A stretch of 64,000 nt of DNA, from NCBI GenBank assembly GCA_938044775.1, contig CALIOE010000037.1, positions 1 to 64,000 on the forward strand, in the 5' to 3' direction. Positions 10,084 to 20,917 of this stretch are shown here, one piece after another. This DNA comes from an uncultured Rhizobiaceae group bacterium. Lineage in GTDB: Bacteria; Pseudomonadota; Alphaproteobacteria; Rhizobiales; Rhizobiaceae. Under the pieces are notes generated by a model. It was not told the DNA's origin. It saw nothing but the letters and a program-made list of their open reading frames with translations, and did no database searches. The stretch's first letter is position 1. Each line of letters starts with the position of its first letter. A program made the position numbers and the translations under genes.

Positions 10084-11541
10084 TCAGTGTCGGGATTGCC
10101 CGACGCCTATTCCCGCGCCCTTGCCGGACGTAAACGGCGATTGAGATGTTGGCGGAGGATGATGATGATCGTCGGCGTCTTCACGCTCGGCACGTTCTGG
10201 CAAGGTCTTCACAACGCGAAAGCACACGATGACCGACAGCACACCGAAGACCACGGCACCAAGGCCCCAACCTGCGACTACGCCTTCTGCTCCGTAGTTT
10301 TGTCCAACATATACGAACGGCACGACCCCTAATGTCGCACGGCCCCAGTTGAACAGAGTTGCATAGAGTGGAAAACCAAGATTGTTGAAGGCGGAGTTGG
10401 CGACAAACAGCGCTCCGTTGAACAGGAAGCTGCCGGCCACGAACAGGCAGAACAGCCGCACCAGGCTGGCGGCATCACCGGTTGCGCCAAACAGGGCGAC
10501 CAGCAGCGAGCTGCCGATCGCCAGCAATGCCCAGACAGAGAGGCAGTAGATCAGGGTAAACAGCAGAGCGTCGCGCAAAGTCTGGGTAATACGCGGGAAC
10601 AACTTGGCGCCGTAGTTTTGGCTGACGATTGGCCCCACAGCCCCGGACAAGGCGAAAATGACACCGAATGCCACGGGCAAAATGCGGCCAATGATTGCCC
10701 AACCGGCGACCGCGTCATCACCAAAGCCGGCAACAGCGCTTGTCACATATGCATTGCCCACGGGAGTTGCGAGCTGAGTCGCGACAGCAGGAAGCGCGAT
10801 GCCCATAAACGGGCGCAGGGCGGCCATAAGAGTCACCAGATTCAGCGGACCCAGCATGCGGTGAACCTTTTGCACGCCCCATAAGCCGACGCATACCAGG
10901 ATCACGCGGACAAGAAATGTGGCGGTGGCAGCGCCGTAGATGCCCATGTCCAATCCAAAAATGAAGATCGGGTCCAGCACCAGCGCAGCCATTCCGCCAC
11001 TCAGCGTCACCCACATGGCGCGTTGTGGGTCGCCTTTTGCGCGCAACAGAGCGCCAAGGCACATGCCAATTCCCAGAAGCGGAATGGATGGAACAACGAT
11101 CTGCATGAATCCCAGAGCCAGCTCCAGCGTTTCCCCTCTGGCACCGAGCAGATTGAGGCACCAGCGCAGCGAAGGAAACAGAGCAACGGCGAAGGCAATG
11201 GTGGCCAGCGCCATCAACAACAGGGACGCTGTGGTCAGTTCGCCGGCCTTCTTGGCATCATCTGCACCAAGCGCGCGCGCTACCAGAGCAGCGGCGGCAA
11301 TGCTGATGCCGATGCAAATGGAGATCGAAAAGAACATGATCGTTGCCGCATATCCAATTGCCGCGGCAAGTTCTTGCTGACCCAGCAGCGAAATATAGAG
11401 AAGATTGATGGCATCGACGACGAAGATGGCGACCAGGCCAATTGAGGCTGTCGACGTCATCACAACCACGTGGCGCATTGTGCTCCCGGTGGTGAAGGTC
11501 GCCGTGCTGGTGACGGTAGGGCCGCCCTTCGGTGGAGCCAT
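10084..11541 (-). CDS. MATE family efflux transporter
   Basis: Multi-TM protein with MATE-like repeats (AINLLYISLLGQQELAAAIGYA; PVGNAYVTSAVAGFGDDAVAGW). Confidence 0.92.
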   Translation of the reverse strand: MAPPKGGPTVTSTATFTTGSTMRHVVVMTSTASIGLVAIFVVDAINLLYISLLGQQELAAAIGYAATIMFFSISICIGISIAAAALVARALGADDAKKAGELTTASLLLMALATIAFAVALFPSLRWCLNLLGARGETLELALGFMQIVVPSIPLLGIGMCLGALLRAKGDPQRAMWVTLSGGMAALVLDPIFIFGLDMGIYGAATATFLVRVILVCVGLWGVQKVHRMLGPLNLVTLMAALRPFMGIALPAVATQLATPVGNAYVTSAVAGFGDDAVAGWAIIGRILPVAFGVIFALSGAVGPIVSQNYGAKLFPRITQTLRDALLFTLIYCLSVWALLAIGSSLLVALFGATGDAASLVRLFCLFVAGSFLFNGALFVANSAFNNLGFPLYATLFNWGRATLGVVPFVYVGQNYGAEGVVAGWGLGAVVFGVLSVIVCFRVVKTLPERAEREDADDHHHPPPTSQSPFTSGKGAGIGVGQSRH

Positions 11542-11969
11542 CAGGTGGCGAACAGGGCGTTCATATCGGCAAAGGCCTTAAATTCGAGCGCATTGCCGGA
11601 GGGGTCTAGCAGAAAAAAGGTGGCCTGCTCGCCGGGCTGACCTTCAAACCTGATGCGCGGTTTGATGATCCAACGTGTATCGTCACGCGCGATCAGACGC
11701 TCACTCATGGCCTTCCAGTCATCCATGCGCAAAACGACACCAAAATGCGGGACCGGCACGGCATCGCCGTCTACCGGCGCGCTTGTTTCGATTCCCGTCT
11801 CCATGCCTTCTTTGTAGTGGGCAACGATCTGGTGTCCGTGCAGGTCAAAGTCAATCCAATGATCGCTTTCGCGACCGGTGCCGGCGCCAAGAGCCTGGGT
11901 GTAGAATTCCCTGGCCGCCTCAAGATCGTGGACAGGAAAGGCGAGATGAAATGGAGTGAGATCGCTCAT
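11541..11969 (-). CDS. VOC family protein, COG3565-like
   Basis: [23 protein letters not shown] and [14 protein letters not shown]. Confidence 0.9.
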   Translation of the reverse strand: MSDLTPFHLAFPVHDLEAAREFYTQALGAGTGRESDHWIDFDLHGHQIVAHYKEGMETGIETSAPVDGDAVPVPHFGVVLRMDDWKAMSERLIARDDTRWIIKPRIRFEGQPGEQATFFLLDPSGNALEFKAFADMNALFAT

Positions 11970-11999
11970 GGAAAAGGCTTTCTGATGGTTCCTGGAGCA

Positions 12000-13826
12000 C
12001 TATTGTGCTGCCTCGCTGCTTTGTCCAGAGGCTTCCCGAAGCGCCTCCTTGGTTTCATCACCGACCGGCCTGGCGGCGCGCCTGGGCTGAATGAGCGGTT
12101 CCGGTACAGGCTTTGAATGCAGCTTTTCGCGCCCGGCATAGATGCCGTCTTTCATCTGTATTTCAAGCCGCTCCAGATCGCGCTGACGGACATCGTCGAC
12201 GATCAACTGCGCATCTTCGCGGGAATGGCCAAGCCCTTCCAAAAGATTACGACCCAGAACCAGGGCGGATTCGAAAGTCTCACGTATCTGGTAGGTGACG
12301 CCTTTCTCCAGCAACTCCAGAGCGTGACCGCGATCATAGGAGCGTACATAGAGTTTCTTGTCGGGGTACTCGCGGGAGATCAACTCCTGTATGCGATCTG
12401 TGGTCGTTTGCTCCTGCGTGCAGATCGTGACGATTTCGGCAGCTTCAATACCTGCTGCGCGCAGTACATCTTTTCGCGTTCCGTCGCCGAAATAAATGCG
12501 AAACCCGAACCGCTCGGCCTGCCGGATACGCTCGGCGGAATTGTCCAGCACGGTGATATCGCAGCCTCCGGCAAGCAGCGTCTGCGCGGCAATCTGTCCC
12601 ATACGCGAAAAGCCGACCATCAGAATCTGGGCGCCGGCGCCGTGGAAATCTTCATCCATTTCTTCGCGGTCGGCGGACTTTAACAGCAGTGATCCGAGCT
12701 TGACGGACAAGGGTGTTAACGCCATCGACAGGGTTACTGCAGCAATCAGAAACGAGGATTCCTGCTGCGTCAGAATGCCTGCGGCTAGAGCAGCCGAGAA
12801 CAGGACAAAGCCAAACTCCCCGTGTTGCGGCAGGACAAATCCAACCCGTACTGCGTCATTGTGGTTCGATCCGAAGAACCGGCAAAGCCCGTAGATGACA
12901 GCCGCCTTGGTCGCCAGCGCCAGGGGCACCACCGCCAGGATCAGCAGCATGTTGTCCCACACCACCTGCAGGTTTACGGCCAGTCCCACGGCGACAAAGA
13001 AGAGGCCGAGCAGGATACCGCGGAAAGGTTCGATATCGGCTTCAAGCTCATGCCGATAGCTTGACTCTGCCAGCATGACGCCGGCTATGAAGGCCCCCAT
13101 TGCCATCGAAAGCCCTGCGAACTGCATCAACAGTGCGGATCCCAGCACGACAAACAGAGCGGCGGCGATCATGGCCTCGCGGGCTCCGGTATTGGCGATC
13201 AGTCCAAACAGCGGCGTCAGTGCGTAGCGGCCGATCAGAACGAGAGCGACGAGGCAACCCAGTGCTGTGCCTGCGCCGATGAGACTGTCGCTTGTCAGCT
13301 CCATGCTACCGGCTGCGATCAGGGGAACCGCTACCAGCAACGGGGCGATCGCAAGATCCTGAAACAACAGGATACTGAAAGCTCGCTTCCCATAAGGCAG
13401 GCGGTCGTCACCGCTCTCTTCGAGCAATTGCAACGCAAAGGCCGTTGATGAAAGGGCCAGACCGAATCCCACAACCAGGGCAGCCCCGGGTTCGAAATAT
13501 ACAGCCCATGCGGCAAAGGCGATGATCAACCCGCTTAAAAAGACCTGGGCTGCACCAAGCCCGAAAATTTCGCGACGCATGTCCCAGAGCCGGCTGGGCT
13601 TGAGCTCCAGTCCGATGATAAAGAGGAGAAACACCACACCTATCTCGGCAAAGTGCAGCACCTCTTCGCCGTCAGAAATGACGCGCAGCAGCGGTCCGAT
13701 CACAATTCCCGCGGCCAGGTAACCCAGCACCGTGCCCAGACCAATCTTCTTGAACAGGGGAGCGGCAATGACCGCGCCACCGAGCAGGATGGCAGCATCG
13801 AGGAACATGTTGGTTTCAGTGGCCAT
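12000..13826 (-). CDS. CPA2-family monovalent cation:proton antiporter (KefB/KefC-like) with TrkA-N domain
   Basis: Multi-TM antiporter plus ILMVGFSRMGQIAAQTLLAGG Rossmann domain. Confidence 0.93.
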   Translation of the reverse strand: MATETNMFLDAAILLGGAVIAAPLFKKIGLGTVLGYLAAGIVIGPLLRVISDGEEVLHFAEIGVVFLLFIIGLELKPSRLWDMRREIFGLGAAQVFLSGLIIAFAAWAVYFEPGAALVVGFGLALSSTAFALQLLEESGDDRLPYGKRAFSILLFQDLAIAPLLVAVPLIAAGSMELTSDSLIGAGTALGCLVALVLIGRYALTPLFGLIANTGAREAMIAAALFVVLGSALLMQFAGLSMAMGAFIAGVMLAESSYRHELEADIEPFRGILLGLFFVAVGLAVNLQVVWDNMLLILAVVPLALATKAAVIYGLCRFFGSNHNDAVRVGFVLPQHGEFGFVLFSAALAAGILTQQESSFLIAAVTLSMALTPLSVKLGSLLLKSADREEMDEDFHGAGAQILMVGFSRMGQIAAQTLLAGGCDITVLDNSAERIRQAERFGFRIYFGDGTRKDVLRAAGIEAAEIVTICTQEQTTTDRIQELISREYPDKKLYVRSYDRGHALELLEKGVTYQIRETFESALVLGRNLLEGLGHSREDAQLIVDDVRQRDLERLEIQMKDGIYAGREKLHSKPVPEPLIQPRRAARPVGDETKEALREASGQSSEAAQ

Positions 13827-13942
13827 CAGTGCTTTCGTGTTCGAGTGCTGGTGTTGCCCCATCTTTTGGACGAAACATCGACAATCGCAAGGGGCTGCAA
13901 CGGCGGACGACCGAGATCGGCCAATAGCCCGGGATCGGCCCG

Positions 13943-14707
13943 TCAACCAGTCCCAAAAATTCTGACAAAGTAAACCAGAGACAGAATGAGGCCGAAACCG
14001 ATGACGCCGGACTTTAGATAGGACTCGTTAACCCGCCGTGCCAGTCGGGCACCGAGATAACCGCCGACGGTACTGCCCGCCATCATAGTGGCAGCCTCAG
14101 GCCATGCAATGATGCCACCGATGCCAAACACCAGAATACTCAGGATCGTGAAGCTGGTAGCCAGGAGGTTCTTCAGGCTGTTGGCCACATGGAACGAAGT
14201 AAATCCCAGTATCTGAACGACAGCCAGCAGGATGATACCGAGACCTGCGCCAAAGTACCCTCCATAAATCGAGAACACGAACAGGTTTCCGTAGACCAGA
14301 TGACGGCTCGATTTCCATCCAGACTGCCGTACCAGTGCGCGTCGGAGGCGTTCTCCAAAGGCGAACAGTCCAGTTGCGATGAGGATCAAAAACGGGATCA
14401 GGAATTCGAACAGGACGGGGTCAGAGACCAGAAGAAGGACTGAGCCCGTTATGGCTCCGAGCCCTGAAACGATCACCAGTGGAAAGATTGCCGGGCCTAT
14501 TTCCGCAAGCTCCTGCCTGTAAGCCGGCAGGGCCGCCGCGTTTGACGGCAGCATTGCAAGATAGTTTGTCGCGTTGGCCACCACAGGCGGGAGCCCCGCT
14601 GCCATGAGTGCCGGAAATGTAAACAGCGTGGCGCCTCCGGCCACCGCGTTCCAGGCTCCGCCTATGAATCCAACAGCGATCAGGAACAGAATCAATTCGG
14701 CTGACAT
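13943..14707 (-). CDS. TauE/SafE family sulfite exporter-like permease
   Basis: FIGGAWNAVAGGATLFTFPALMAAGLPPVVANATN motif. Confidence 0.93.
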   Translation of the reverse strand: MSAELILFLIAVGFIGGAWNAVAGGATLFTFPALMAAGLPPVVANATNYLAMLPSNAAALPAYRQELAEIGPAIFPLVIVSGLGAITGSVLLLVSDPVLFEFLIPFLILIATGLFAFGERLRRALVRQSGWKSSRHLVYGNLFVFSIYGGYFGAGLGIILLAVVQILGFTSFHVANSLKNLLATSFTILSILVFGIGGIIAWPEAATMMAGSTVGGYLGARLARRVNESYLKSGVIGFGLILSLVYFVRIFGTG

Positions 14708-14750
14708 GTGCGGTGCTCCTGGATTGTGACAGCGCAGTGGTAGTTCAAAC

Positions 14751-14779
14751 ATTGTTATGACAAAAACGAATTGTTATGA
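14751..14779. promoter_or_regulatory. Direct repeat ATTGTTATGA x2 in the TauE/LysR divergent promoter
   Basis: Identical 10-mers at 14751-14760 and 14770-14779, 19 bp start to start. Confidence 0.5.
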
Positions 14780-15681
14780 TCTCAGCCATGAAAAATTACG
14801 AACGCTTGATTCCTCAGAGTGACCTGCTGCGAACCTTTCTTTCGGTGGCCGAAAACGAAAACGTCACGCGGGCAGGGGAAGCGCTGGGTCGCACCCAATC
14901 GGCAGTGAGCGTTCAGATTCGCCGACTTGAAGACGCTCTTTGTGTCACACTGTTCGAAAGACAGGCTCGAGGTATGGTTCTCACCTCAGAGGGGCAGAAG
15001 CTGTTACCGGCGGCCCACCGCGTGATAACCGAGCTCCAGGAGATTGGTACCCTGTTTGAAACGCGGCTGAGCGGCCGCATCAGGGTTGGTCTCCCCGATG
15101 ACTACTCCGATACAGTGCTGGAACACACACTGGTCGAGTTTGCGAAGAGCCATTCCGGCGTGGAAATTATCACTCAATCGGGATGTTCTTCCGGTTTTCC
15201 GGAATTGGTTCGTCGCAACGAGCTGGATGTCGCAGTGTGGTCTGGACCGGACCCGACAACTGGCGATATCGTTTCCAGCGAGGGAAATTCCTGGGTCCTC
15301 AGCAAAACTCTCGATTTGGATAGCGACGCCCCGGTGCCGCTGGCCGTTCTCGACCGAAATTGTTGGTGGTCTGATCTGCCTCAGGGCGCTCTCAGTCGTG
15401 TGGGCAGGAAGTGGAAGGTTGTCTATTCCAGCCCAAGTTTCGCAAGCCTGAAAACGGCCGTGGCCGCTGGCCTCGCCGTAAGCGTGTTGCCAACGAGTGC
15501 CGTCACACCCTCGATGCGACAACTGACGAAGAAGGACGGATTTCCCAGGCTGCCTGATTCGAAGCGCTCGATCATAATCGCTGAACAGGCCCCTGAGGAT
15601 CTTGCTCTTGCAATGGCGGCAGCACTCAGGAAAGCCATTGGACAGATACAATCCGGAGGACGTCGGCGCCATCGCTCTTGA
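14776..15681 (+). CDS. LysR family transcriptional regulator (start may be 14788)
   Basis: N-terminal wHTH LLRTFLSVAENENVTRAGEALGRTQSAVSVQIRRLED. Confidence 0.95.
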   Translation: MISAMKNYERLIPQSDLLRTFLSVAENENVTRAGEALGRTQSAVSVQIRRLEDALCVTLFERQARGMVLTSEGQKLLPAAHRVITELQEIGTLFETRLSGRIRVGLPDDYSDTVLEHTLVEFAKSHSGVEIITQSGCSSGFPELVRRNELDVAVWSGPDPTTGDIVSSEGNSWVLSKTLDLDSDAPVPLAVLDRNCWWSDLPQGALSRVGRKWKVVYSSPSFASLKTAVAAGLAVSVLPTSAVTPSMRQLTKKDGFPRLPDSKRSIIIAEQAPEDLALAMAAALRKAIGQIQSGGRRRHRS

Positions 15682-15779
15682 AGCAGCGGCAGCGACCGCC
15701 TATTGAAAGCTGATTGCCGTGAAGGGCAACAGTTTTACGGATAGTGTAGGTGAAAGCCGAAACCCTCGACAGGACCAGC

Positions 15780-17117
15780 ATGGATTTTGACCTCGCGCCG
15801 TTACAGGACCGGGCCGTTTCACTCGTGGAGGCGGCGAAAAAAGCTGGTGCCGATGCGGCCGACTCGGTTGTTGCAGCCAGTCGCTCGAGCGGCGTTGATG
15901 TTCGTGACGGTAAGATTGAGGAGACCGAGAGCTCTGAAAACAATGCTTTTGTCTTGCGGGCATTTGTTGGCGATCGCTCGGCATCCGTATCGGCAAACCT
16001 AACCGGTGCCGCGGATACGCTCGCCGAGCGGGTTGTCGCCATGGCCAGGGTCTCACCCGAGGATCCGCATGGCGGTCTGGCTGACTCCGAACTGCTGTCA
16101 GCAGAGATTCTCGATCTCGACTTATTCGACTCCAATCATGTCTCATTTGACGAGATGCGAGACAATGCCATGGCATGCGAGGCAGCCGCCCTGTCCGTCA
16201 AAGGTGTCAGCAAATCATCTGGCGCTGGATTCTCGCAGGGGATCGGAGGTTCGGTGTTGGCCACCAGCCACGGTTTCGTTGGCGCCTATGCAGCCACCAG
16301 GTTTTCAGCGTCGGTCTCTGTTGTTGCGGGCGAAGACACAGCGATGGAAAGGGACTACGATTTTGACAGCCGACGTCATCGTGGGGATTTGCGCAACGTC
16401 GAGGAAATCGGACGAGTCGCCGGAGAGCGTGCTGCAAAGAGGGTAAATCCGAAACGCGTTGATACCCAGACAGCGACAATTGTCTATGACCCTCGTGTGG
16501 CTCGAGGGTTGGTTTCACATCTCGCGAGCGCCATCAACGGCTCTTCTATCGCACGAAAGACCAGCTTTTTGCGCGACGATATGGGCAAGCAGATTTTTGC
16601 GCAGGGTGTTGCCATTGTTGACGAGCCGCTTCTGCCAAGGGGGCTTTCTTCGCGGCCCTTCGATGCGGAAGGCGTTGGGAACGATGACATCAGACTGATT
16701 GATGACGGCGTTTTGCAATCCTGGGTTCTCGATAGTGCAACAGCGAGGGAACTCGGTCTGATAACAAACGGTCGTGCGAATCGTGCCGGCAGTGGCACGT
16801 CTCCGGGAACCAGCAACACGACGTTGCTTCCCGGCAGCCGTTCTCCGGAAGACATGATTGCCGATCTGACAACCGGCTTTTACGTCACAGAGCTAATCGG
16901 TCAGGGCGTAAACATGATTACAGGCGATTACTCCCGTGGGGCCAGCGGATTTTGGATCGAACATGGCGAGATAACCCACGCAGTGAGCGAGGTAACGATC
17001 GCCAGCAACCTGCGCGATATGTTTGCTCGATTGGAACCCGCCAATGACCTCGACAAGTCATTCGGTACCAACGCACCGACCATCGCGATTGAGGGCATGA
17101 CAATTGCCGGATCATGA
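15780..17117 (+). CDS. pmbA: TldE/PmbA family metallopeptidase
   Basis: C-terminal GVNMITGDYSRGASGFWIEHGEITHAVSEVTIA typical of TldE/PmbA. Confidence 0.95.
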   Translation: MDFDLAPLQDRAVSLVEAAKKAGADAADSVVAASRSSGVDVRDGKIEETESSENNAFVLRAFVGDRSASVSANLTGAADTLAERVVAMARVSPEDPHGGLADSELLSAEILDLDLFDSNHVSFDEMRDNAMACEAAALSVKGVSKSSGAGFSQGIGGSVLATSHGFVGAYAATRFSASVSVVAGEDTAMERDYDFDSRRHRGDLRNVEEIGRVAGERAAKRVNPKRVDTQTATIVYDPRVARGLVSHLASAINGSSIARKTSFLRDDMGKQIFAQGVAIVDEPLLPRGLSSRPFDAEGVGNDDIRLIDDGVLQSWVLDSATARELGLITNGRANRAGSGTSPGTSNTTLLPGSRSPEDMIADLTTGFYVTELIGQGVNMITGDYSRGASGFWIEHGEITHAVSEVTIASNLRDMFARLEPANDLDKSFGTNAPTIAIEGMTIAGS

Positions 17118-17910
17118 TCAGGATGAAGCCGATCTGGAACTGCTTAAAGATCTGGGCAGCGAGGCCGGTGCCATCGCCATGCGGTATTTCCGAAAGAATC
17201 CCGAAGTCTGGACAAAAGAGGGTGATTCTCCGGTCAGCGAGGCAGACTTTGCGGTCGATTCATTCCTCAAGGAAAAACTGCTTCAGGCCCGCCCGGAGTA
17301 TGGCTGGTTGTCGGAGGAAACCGATGACAACGATGAACGGCTGAATGCCAGGCGTGTCTTTGTGGTAGATCCGATTGACGGCACGCGCGGATTTATTGGT
17401 GGCATGGATCAATGGTGCGTAAGCATTGCAGTGGTGGAAGACCGGCGTCCTGTGGCCGGTATTCTGGAATGTCCGGCCTTGAACGAAAGCATCACGGCAT
17501 TTCATGGCGACGGTGCACGACTGAACGGCGCTGCGATTGCATTCGATACCAGTCCGAAACAGAAAGTCGTTATGACCGGCCCACGGGCTTTCACCAGAGC
17601 TGTCGGTGATGGTCTGCCTGAGGAGGTTGAAAAGACTCCCTTTGTGCCATCGTTGGCATATCGCATTGCGCTGGTAGCAATGGGTCGGGTAGACGTCGCG
17701 CTGGCCCGGGCCAGTGCCAATGACTGGGATCTCGCCGCGGCCGATTTGATTGCTCATGAGGCAAATGCGCGACTAAGTGATCTTGAGGGAAACGACCTTG
17801 CCTACAATTGCCGATCGACGCGGCATGGCGCATTGGTCGCGTCCTTCAGAGAACGACATGACGAAATGCTTGATCTCGCGCGACAGGCCATGGATAACCG
17901 CAAAGGTTGA
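17104..17910 (+). CDS. cysQ: 3'(2'),5'-bisphosphate nucleotidase / inositol monophosphatase family (TTG start)
   Basis: DPIDGTRGFIGG and WDLAAADLI motifs. Confidence 0.88.
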   Translation: MPDHDQDEADLELLKDLGSEAGAIAMRYFRKNPEVWTKEGDSPVSEADFAVDSFLKEKLLQARPEYGWLSEETDDNDERLNARRVFVVDPIDGTRGFIGGMDQWCVSIAVVEDRRPVAGILECPALNESITAFHGDGARLNGAAIAFDTSPKQKVVMTGPRAFTRAVGDGLPEEVEKTPFVPSLAYRIALVAMGRVDVALARASANDWDLAAADLIAHEANARLSDLEGNDLAYNCRSTRHGALVASFRERHDEMLDLARQAMDNRKG

Positions 17911-17949
17911 ATGGTGCTGAAGGCGCTTTAGAAATTGGAGTTGATTGTC

Positions 17950-18186
17950 ATGAACGACAACAAATCAAACAAACAGCTGCTTCATTTGGTGTTCGGTGGT
18001 GAACTGGAAAGTCTGAAAGGTGTGACTTTTCGGGATCTGGACGACCTTGATGTTGTCGGGATTTTTCCTGATTTTGCCAGCGCACGCACCGCGTGGAAAG
18101 CCAAAGCGCAATCAACCGTGGACAACGCTCACATGCGGTATTTCATCGTCCATCTTCACAAACTTCTCGACCCTGAAAACGACTGA
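17950..18186 (+). CDS. DUF4170 domain protein
   Basis: 78 aa; sequence and location between cysQ and kdtA match the conserved rhizobial small protein. Confidence 0.85.
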   Translation: MNDNKSNKQLLHLVFGGELESLKGVTFRDLDDLDVVGIFPDFASARTAWKAKAQSTVDNAHMRYFIVHLHKLLDPEND

Positions 18187-18239
18187 TTTCCGCTGTAACG
18201 CGCAATAGGTCATCCTCTTATGCGAAACCGGTACCGGAT

Positions 18240-19601
18240 TTGAACAATCTTTGGGCACGCTCGGCTCTTCGGCTCTACCGCACTGTCGGTTCGGTTGCTT
18301 ATCCATTTCTGGGTCCGCTGCTGCGGGCCCGTGCGCGCAAAGGCAAGGAAGATCTTGAGCGGCGCGGTGAACGTTACGGTTATGCCTCTTGGAAGCGCCC
18401 GGAAGGTCCACTGATCTGGCTTCACGCAGCCAGTGTTGGTGAATCACTCGCCATTTTACCGCTGATCGAGCGAATCGACAGCTTCAGCATCAATATTGTG
18501 CTGACAACAGGTACCGTAACCTCAGCTAACGTCGCAGAAGAGCGGTTACCGCGCCGTGTCATGCATCAATATGTGCCCCTGGATATGAAGCGCGCCATAA
18601 CGCGGTTCCTCGATCACTGGCAGCCCGATCTGGCAATATTTGCAGAATCCGAGATTTGGCCGACAACAATCCAGGAACTTGCGGCGCGCAATGTTCCCCA
18701 AATTCTGGTCAATGCACGCATGTCGGACCGGTCGAACAAACGTTGGGCCAAACGCCCGGCCCTGGCACAAACGATTTTTGGCTCGTTTTCCCAGGTCATT
18801 GCGCAATCCGAGGTGGACGGCGAACGCTTTCGAGAATTGGGCTCTCCATGGGTCACGGTGGTTGGAAACCTGAAGATCGATGTGGGAGTGCCCAATGCTG
18901 ACCCCCAGTTGGTCAACAATATTCTCGCAATGATTGGCGGGCGGCCCACTTGGATTGCGGTATCGACCCACCGGGGGGAAGAGGAAAGTGTTGCTGAGAC
19001 TCACCGGCTGCTGAAGGCTCATGTCCCGGACATCTTGACGATTTTGGTGCCCCGTCATCCAGACCGCGCCGATGAGGTGCGCAGCGCTCTGGGAGAGCTG
19101 GGAATGAATGTCGTCAGCCGCAGTACGGGTGATGCCATTAATGGCAAGACCGACGTCTTTTTGGGGGACACAATTGGGGAAATGGGCCTCTATTTGCGGC
19201 TTTCAAAGATCGCTTTCATGGGAAAATCGCTGAAACATGAAGGTGGGCAAAATCCCATCGAGCCGGTGATGACAGGAGCTGCGATCCTGTCTGGACGGTA
19301 CGTGCAAAACTTCCGCGATACCTATCAGGCGCTGCTCGAGGCCGGGGGAGTCCGTCTGGTCAAGGATGAGCGAATGCTGGCAAGTCACGTCCTGCATCTG
19401 CTGCGCAACGGCAAGGATCTGGCAGACATGCAAAAGGCTGCAAGTGATACTGTGGCAGGAATGACAGGAGCGCTGAATCGTTCCGTGGAAGCTCTGGAGC
19501 CCTATGTTATGCCGCTTCGGGTCAAGGTTGGCCTTGAGCGCCGAGCCGGACAGGAGGATGATTTGGACGGCGACGAGCCGATCGGTCGTCGAAACGCATG
19601 A
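18240..19601 (+). CDS. waaA: 3-deoxy-D-manno-octulosonic acid transferase (TTG start)
   Basis: LIWLHAASVGE, FAESEIWPT, GKSLKHEGGQNPIEP motifs. Confidence 0.95.
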   Translation: MNNLWARSALRLYRTVGSVAYPFLGPLLRARARKGKEDLERRGERYGYASWKRPEGPLIWLHAASVGESLAILPLIERIDSFSINIVLTTGTVTSANVAEERLPRRVMHQYVPLDMKRAITRFLDHWQPDLAIFAESEIWPTTIQELAARNVPQILVNARMSDRSNKRWAKRPALAQTIFGSFSQVIAQSEVDGERFRELGSPWVTVVGNLKIDVGVPNADPQLVNNILAMIGGRPTWIAVSTHRGEEESVAETHRLLKAHVPDILTILVPRHPDRADEVRSALGELGMNVVSRSTGDAINGKTDVFLGDTIGEMGLYLRLSKIAFMGKSLKHEGGQNPIEPVMTGAAILSGRYVQNFRDTYQALLEAGGVRLVKDERMLASHVLHLLRNGKDLADMQKAASDTVAGMTGALNRSVEALEPYVMPLRVKVGLERRAGQEDDLDGDEPIGRRNA

Positions 19602-20632
19602 GCGAAGCCCCTCCGTTCTGGTTTGATCATCCCGGCATTCTGGCATGGGCACTGGCACCGTTCGGTGCTGTTTACGGCCGGATTACCGCTCGCAGGATGA
19701 AGGCTGAGAGCAAATTTGTGCCCGACCTGCCAGTGTTCTGCATCGGCAACCTCATCGTTGGTGGCGCGGGCAAGACGCCTACAGCAATTGCAGTTTCGCA
19801 GATTGCCCGATCGGCCGGTCTGAATCCGGGTTTTCTGAGCCGAGGCTACGGCGGCAGCATACACGGTGCCGCACGTGTTGATCCTGAAAAGCACAACGCC
19901 CGCGATGTGGGCGACGAAGCCCTTTTGCTGTGTCGGCACGCGCCGGTTGTCGTATCCGCTGACCGGGTGGTTGGAGCGAAGCTCTTGCAGGAGGCCGACA
20001 TTGACCTGATCATTATGGATGACGGGTTCCAGAATCCAGGCCTTCGGAAGGATTATTCGCTGGTCGTCATCGATACACGTCGCGGCGTAGGCAATGGGTT
20101 CTGCATGCCGGCGGGGCCGGTGCGAGCCGATTTACGCACTCAGATGTCAGCGGCCTCTGCGATCCTGCTGATCGGTCAGGAACAGGGTTCAGCCAGAATT
20201 GTACGCATGGCCGCTAAAATGGCAAAACCGATCCTGACCGCACGCACCGCAGTGTCAAATCCCAAAAGATGGCAGGACATTAAGGTCCTCGCCTATGCGG
20301 GTATTGCCGATCCGGAGAAGTTTTATGCCAGTCTTGAATCGGTGGGCGCCGAGCCTGTTGTCCGTCGGAGCTTTCCGGATCATCACCCGTTATCCGACGA
20401 TGAATGCGCCGAACTGTTGGGCAGCGCAAAGAGCGAAGGCTTGACACTTGTAACGACAGAAAAAGATGCGGCCCGCCTCAAAGGCACTGGTGCGCGACAG
20501 GACGAATTGCTGGCAGCCTCGAGGCTGCTGAAAGTGAAGTTGGTGTTCGAAAATCCAAAAATGGTAGAGATGACGCTGCGTGATACTGTGCGTCTGGCGC
20601 GTGAATATCGGCTATCAAGCGCTACCCGCTGA
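19598..20632 (+). CDS. lpxK: Tetraacyldisaccharide 4'-kinase
   Basis: GNLIVGGAGKTPTAIAV, MDDGFQNP motifs. Confidence 0.96.
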   Translation: MSEAPPFWFDHPGILAWALAPFGAVYGRITARRMKAESKFVPDLPVFCIGNLIVGGAGKTPTAIAVSQIARSAGLNPGFLSRGYGGSIHGAARVDPEKHNARDVGDEALLLCRHAPVVVSADRVVGAKLLQEADIDLIIMDDGFQNPGLRKDYSLVVIDTRRGVGNGFCMPAGPVRADLRTQMSAASAILLIGQEQGSARIVRMAAKMAKPILTARTAVSNPKRWQDIKVLAYAGIADPEKFYASLESVGAEPVVRRSFPDHHPLSDDECAELLGSAKSEGLTLVTTEKDAARLKGTGARQDELLAASRLLKVKLVFENPKMVEMTLRDTVRLAREYRLSSATR

Positions 20633-20636
20633 ACCT

Positions 20637-20861
20637 TTATCCAGCAGTAACGCTTGCGCGCTGTTCGGCTTCCAGTGAGGCCGCGGCGTCGGTGTAGGCT
20701 TCCTGGCGTTTCCAACTCCAGTAGCGAAGTTCATCAAGCGGGATATTCTTTCCCGTAACCGAACACACCACATGAGTCCCCGGAACAAGGACCTGGAAAT
20801 CCGATTCAAGATACTTCACCTTGGCGAGGCTTGAATTGCCCGCATTGATCCGGTTCAGCAT
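20637..20861 (-). CDS. DUF2093 domain protein
   Basis: AKVKYLESDFQVLVPGTHVVCSVTGKNIPLDELRYWSWKRQEAY. Confidence 0.85.
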   Translation of the reverse strand: MLNRINAGNSSLAKVKYLESDFQVLVPGTHVVCSVTGKNIPLDELRYWSWKRQEAYTDAAASLEAEQRASVTAG

Positions 20862-20917
20862 GTCGTTCCTCCTTGAGGACATTTTAGCACAAAGATGGCG
20901 CTGTGGCTCAAGTCTTT

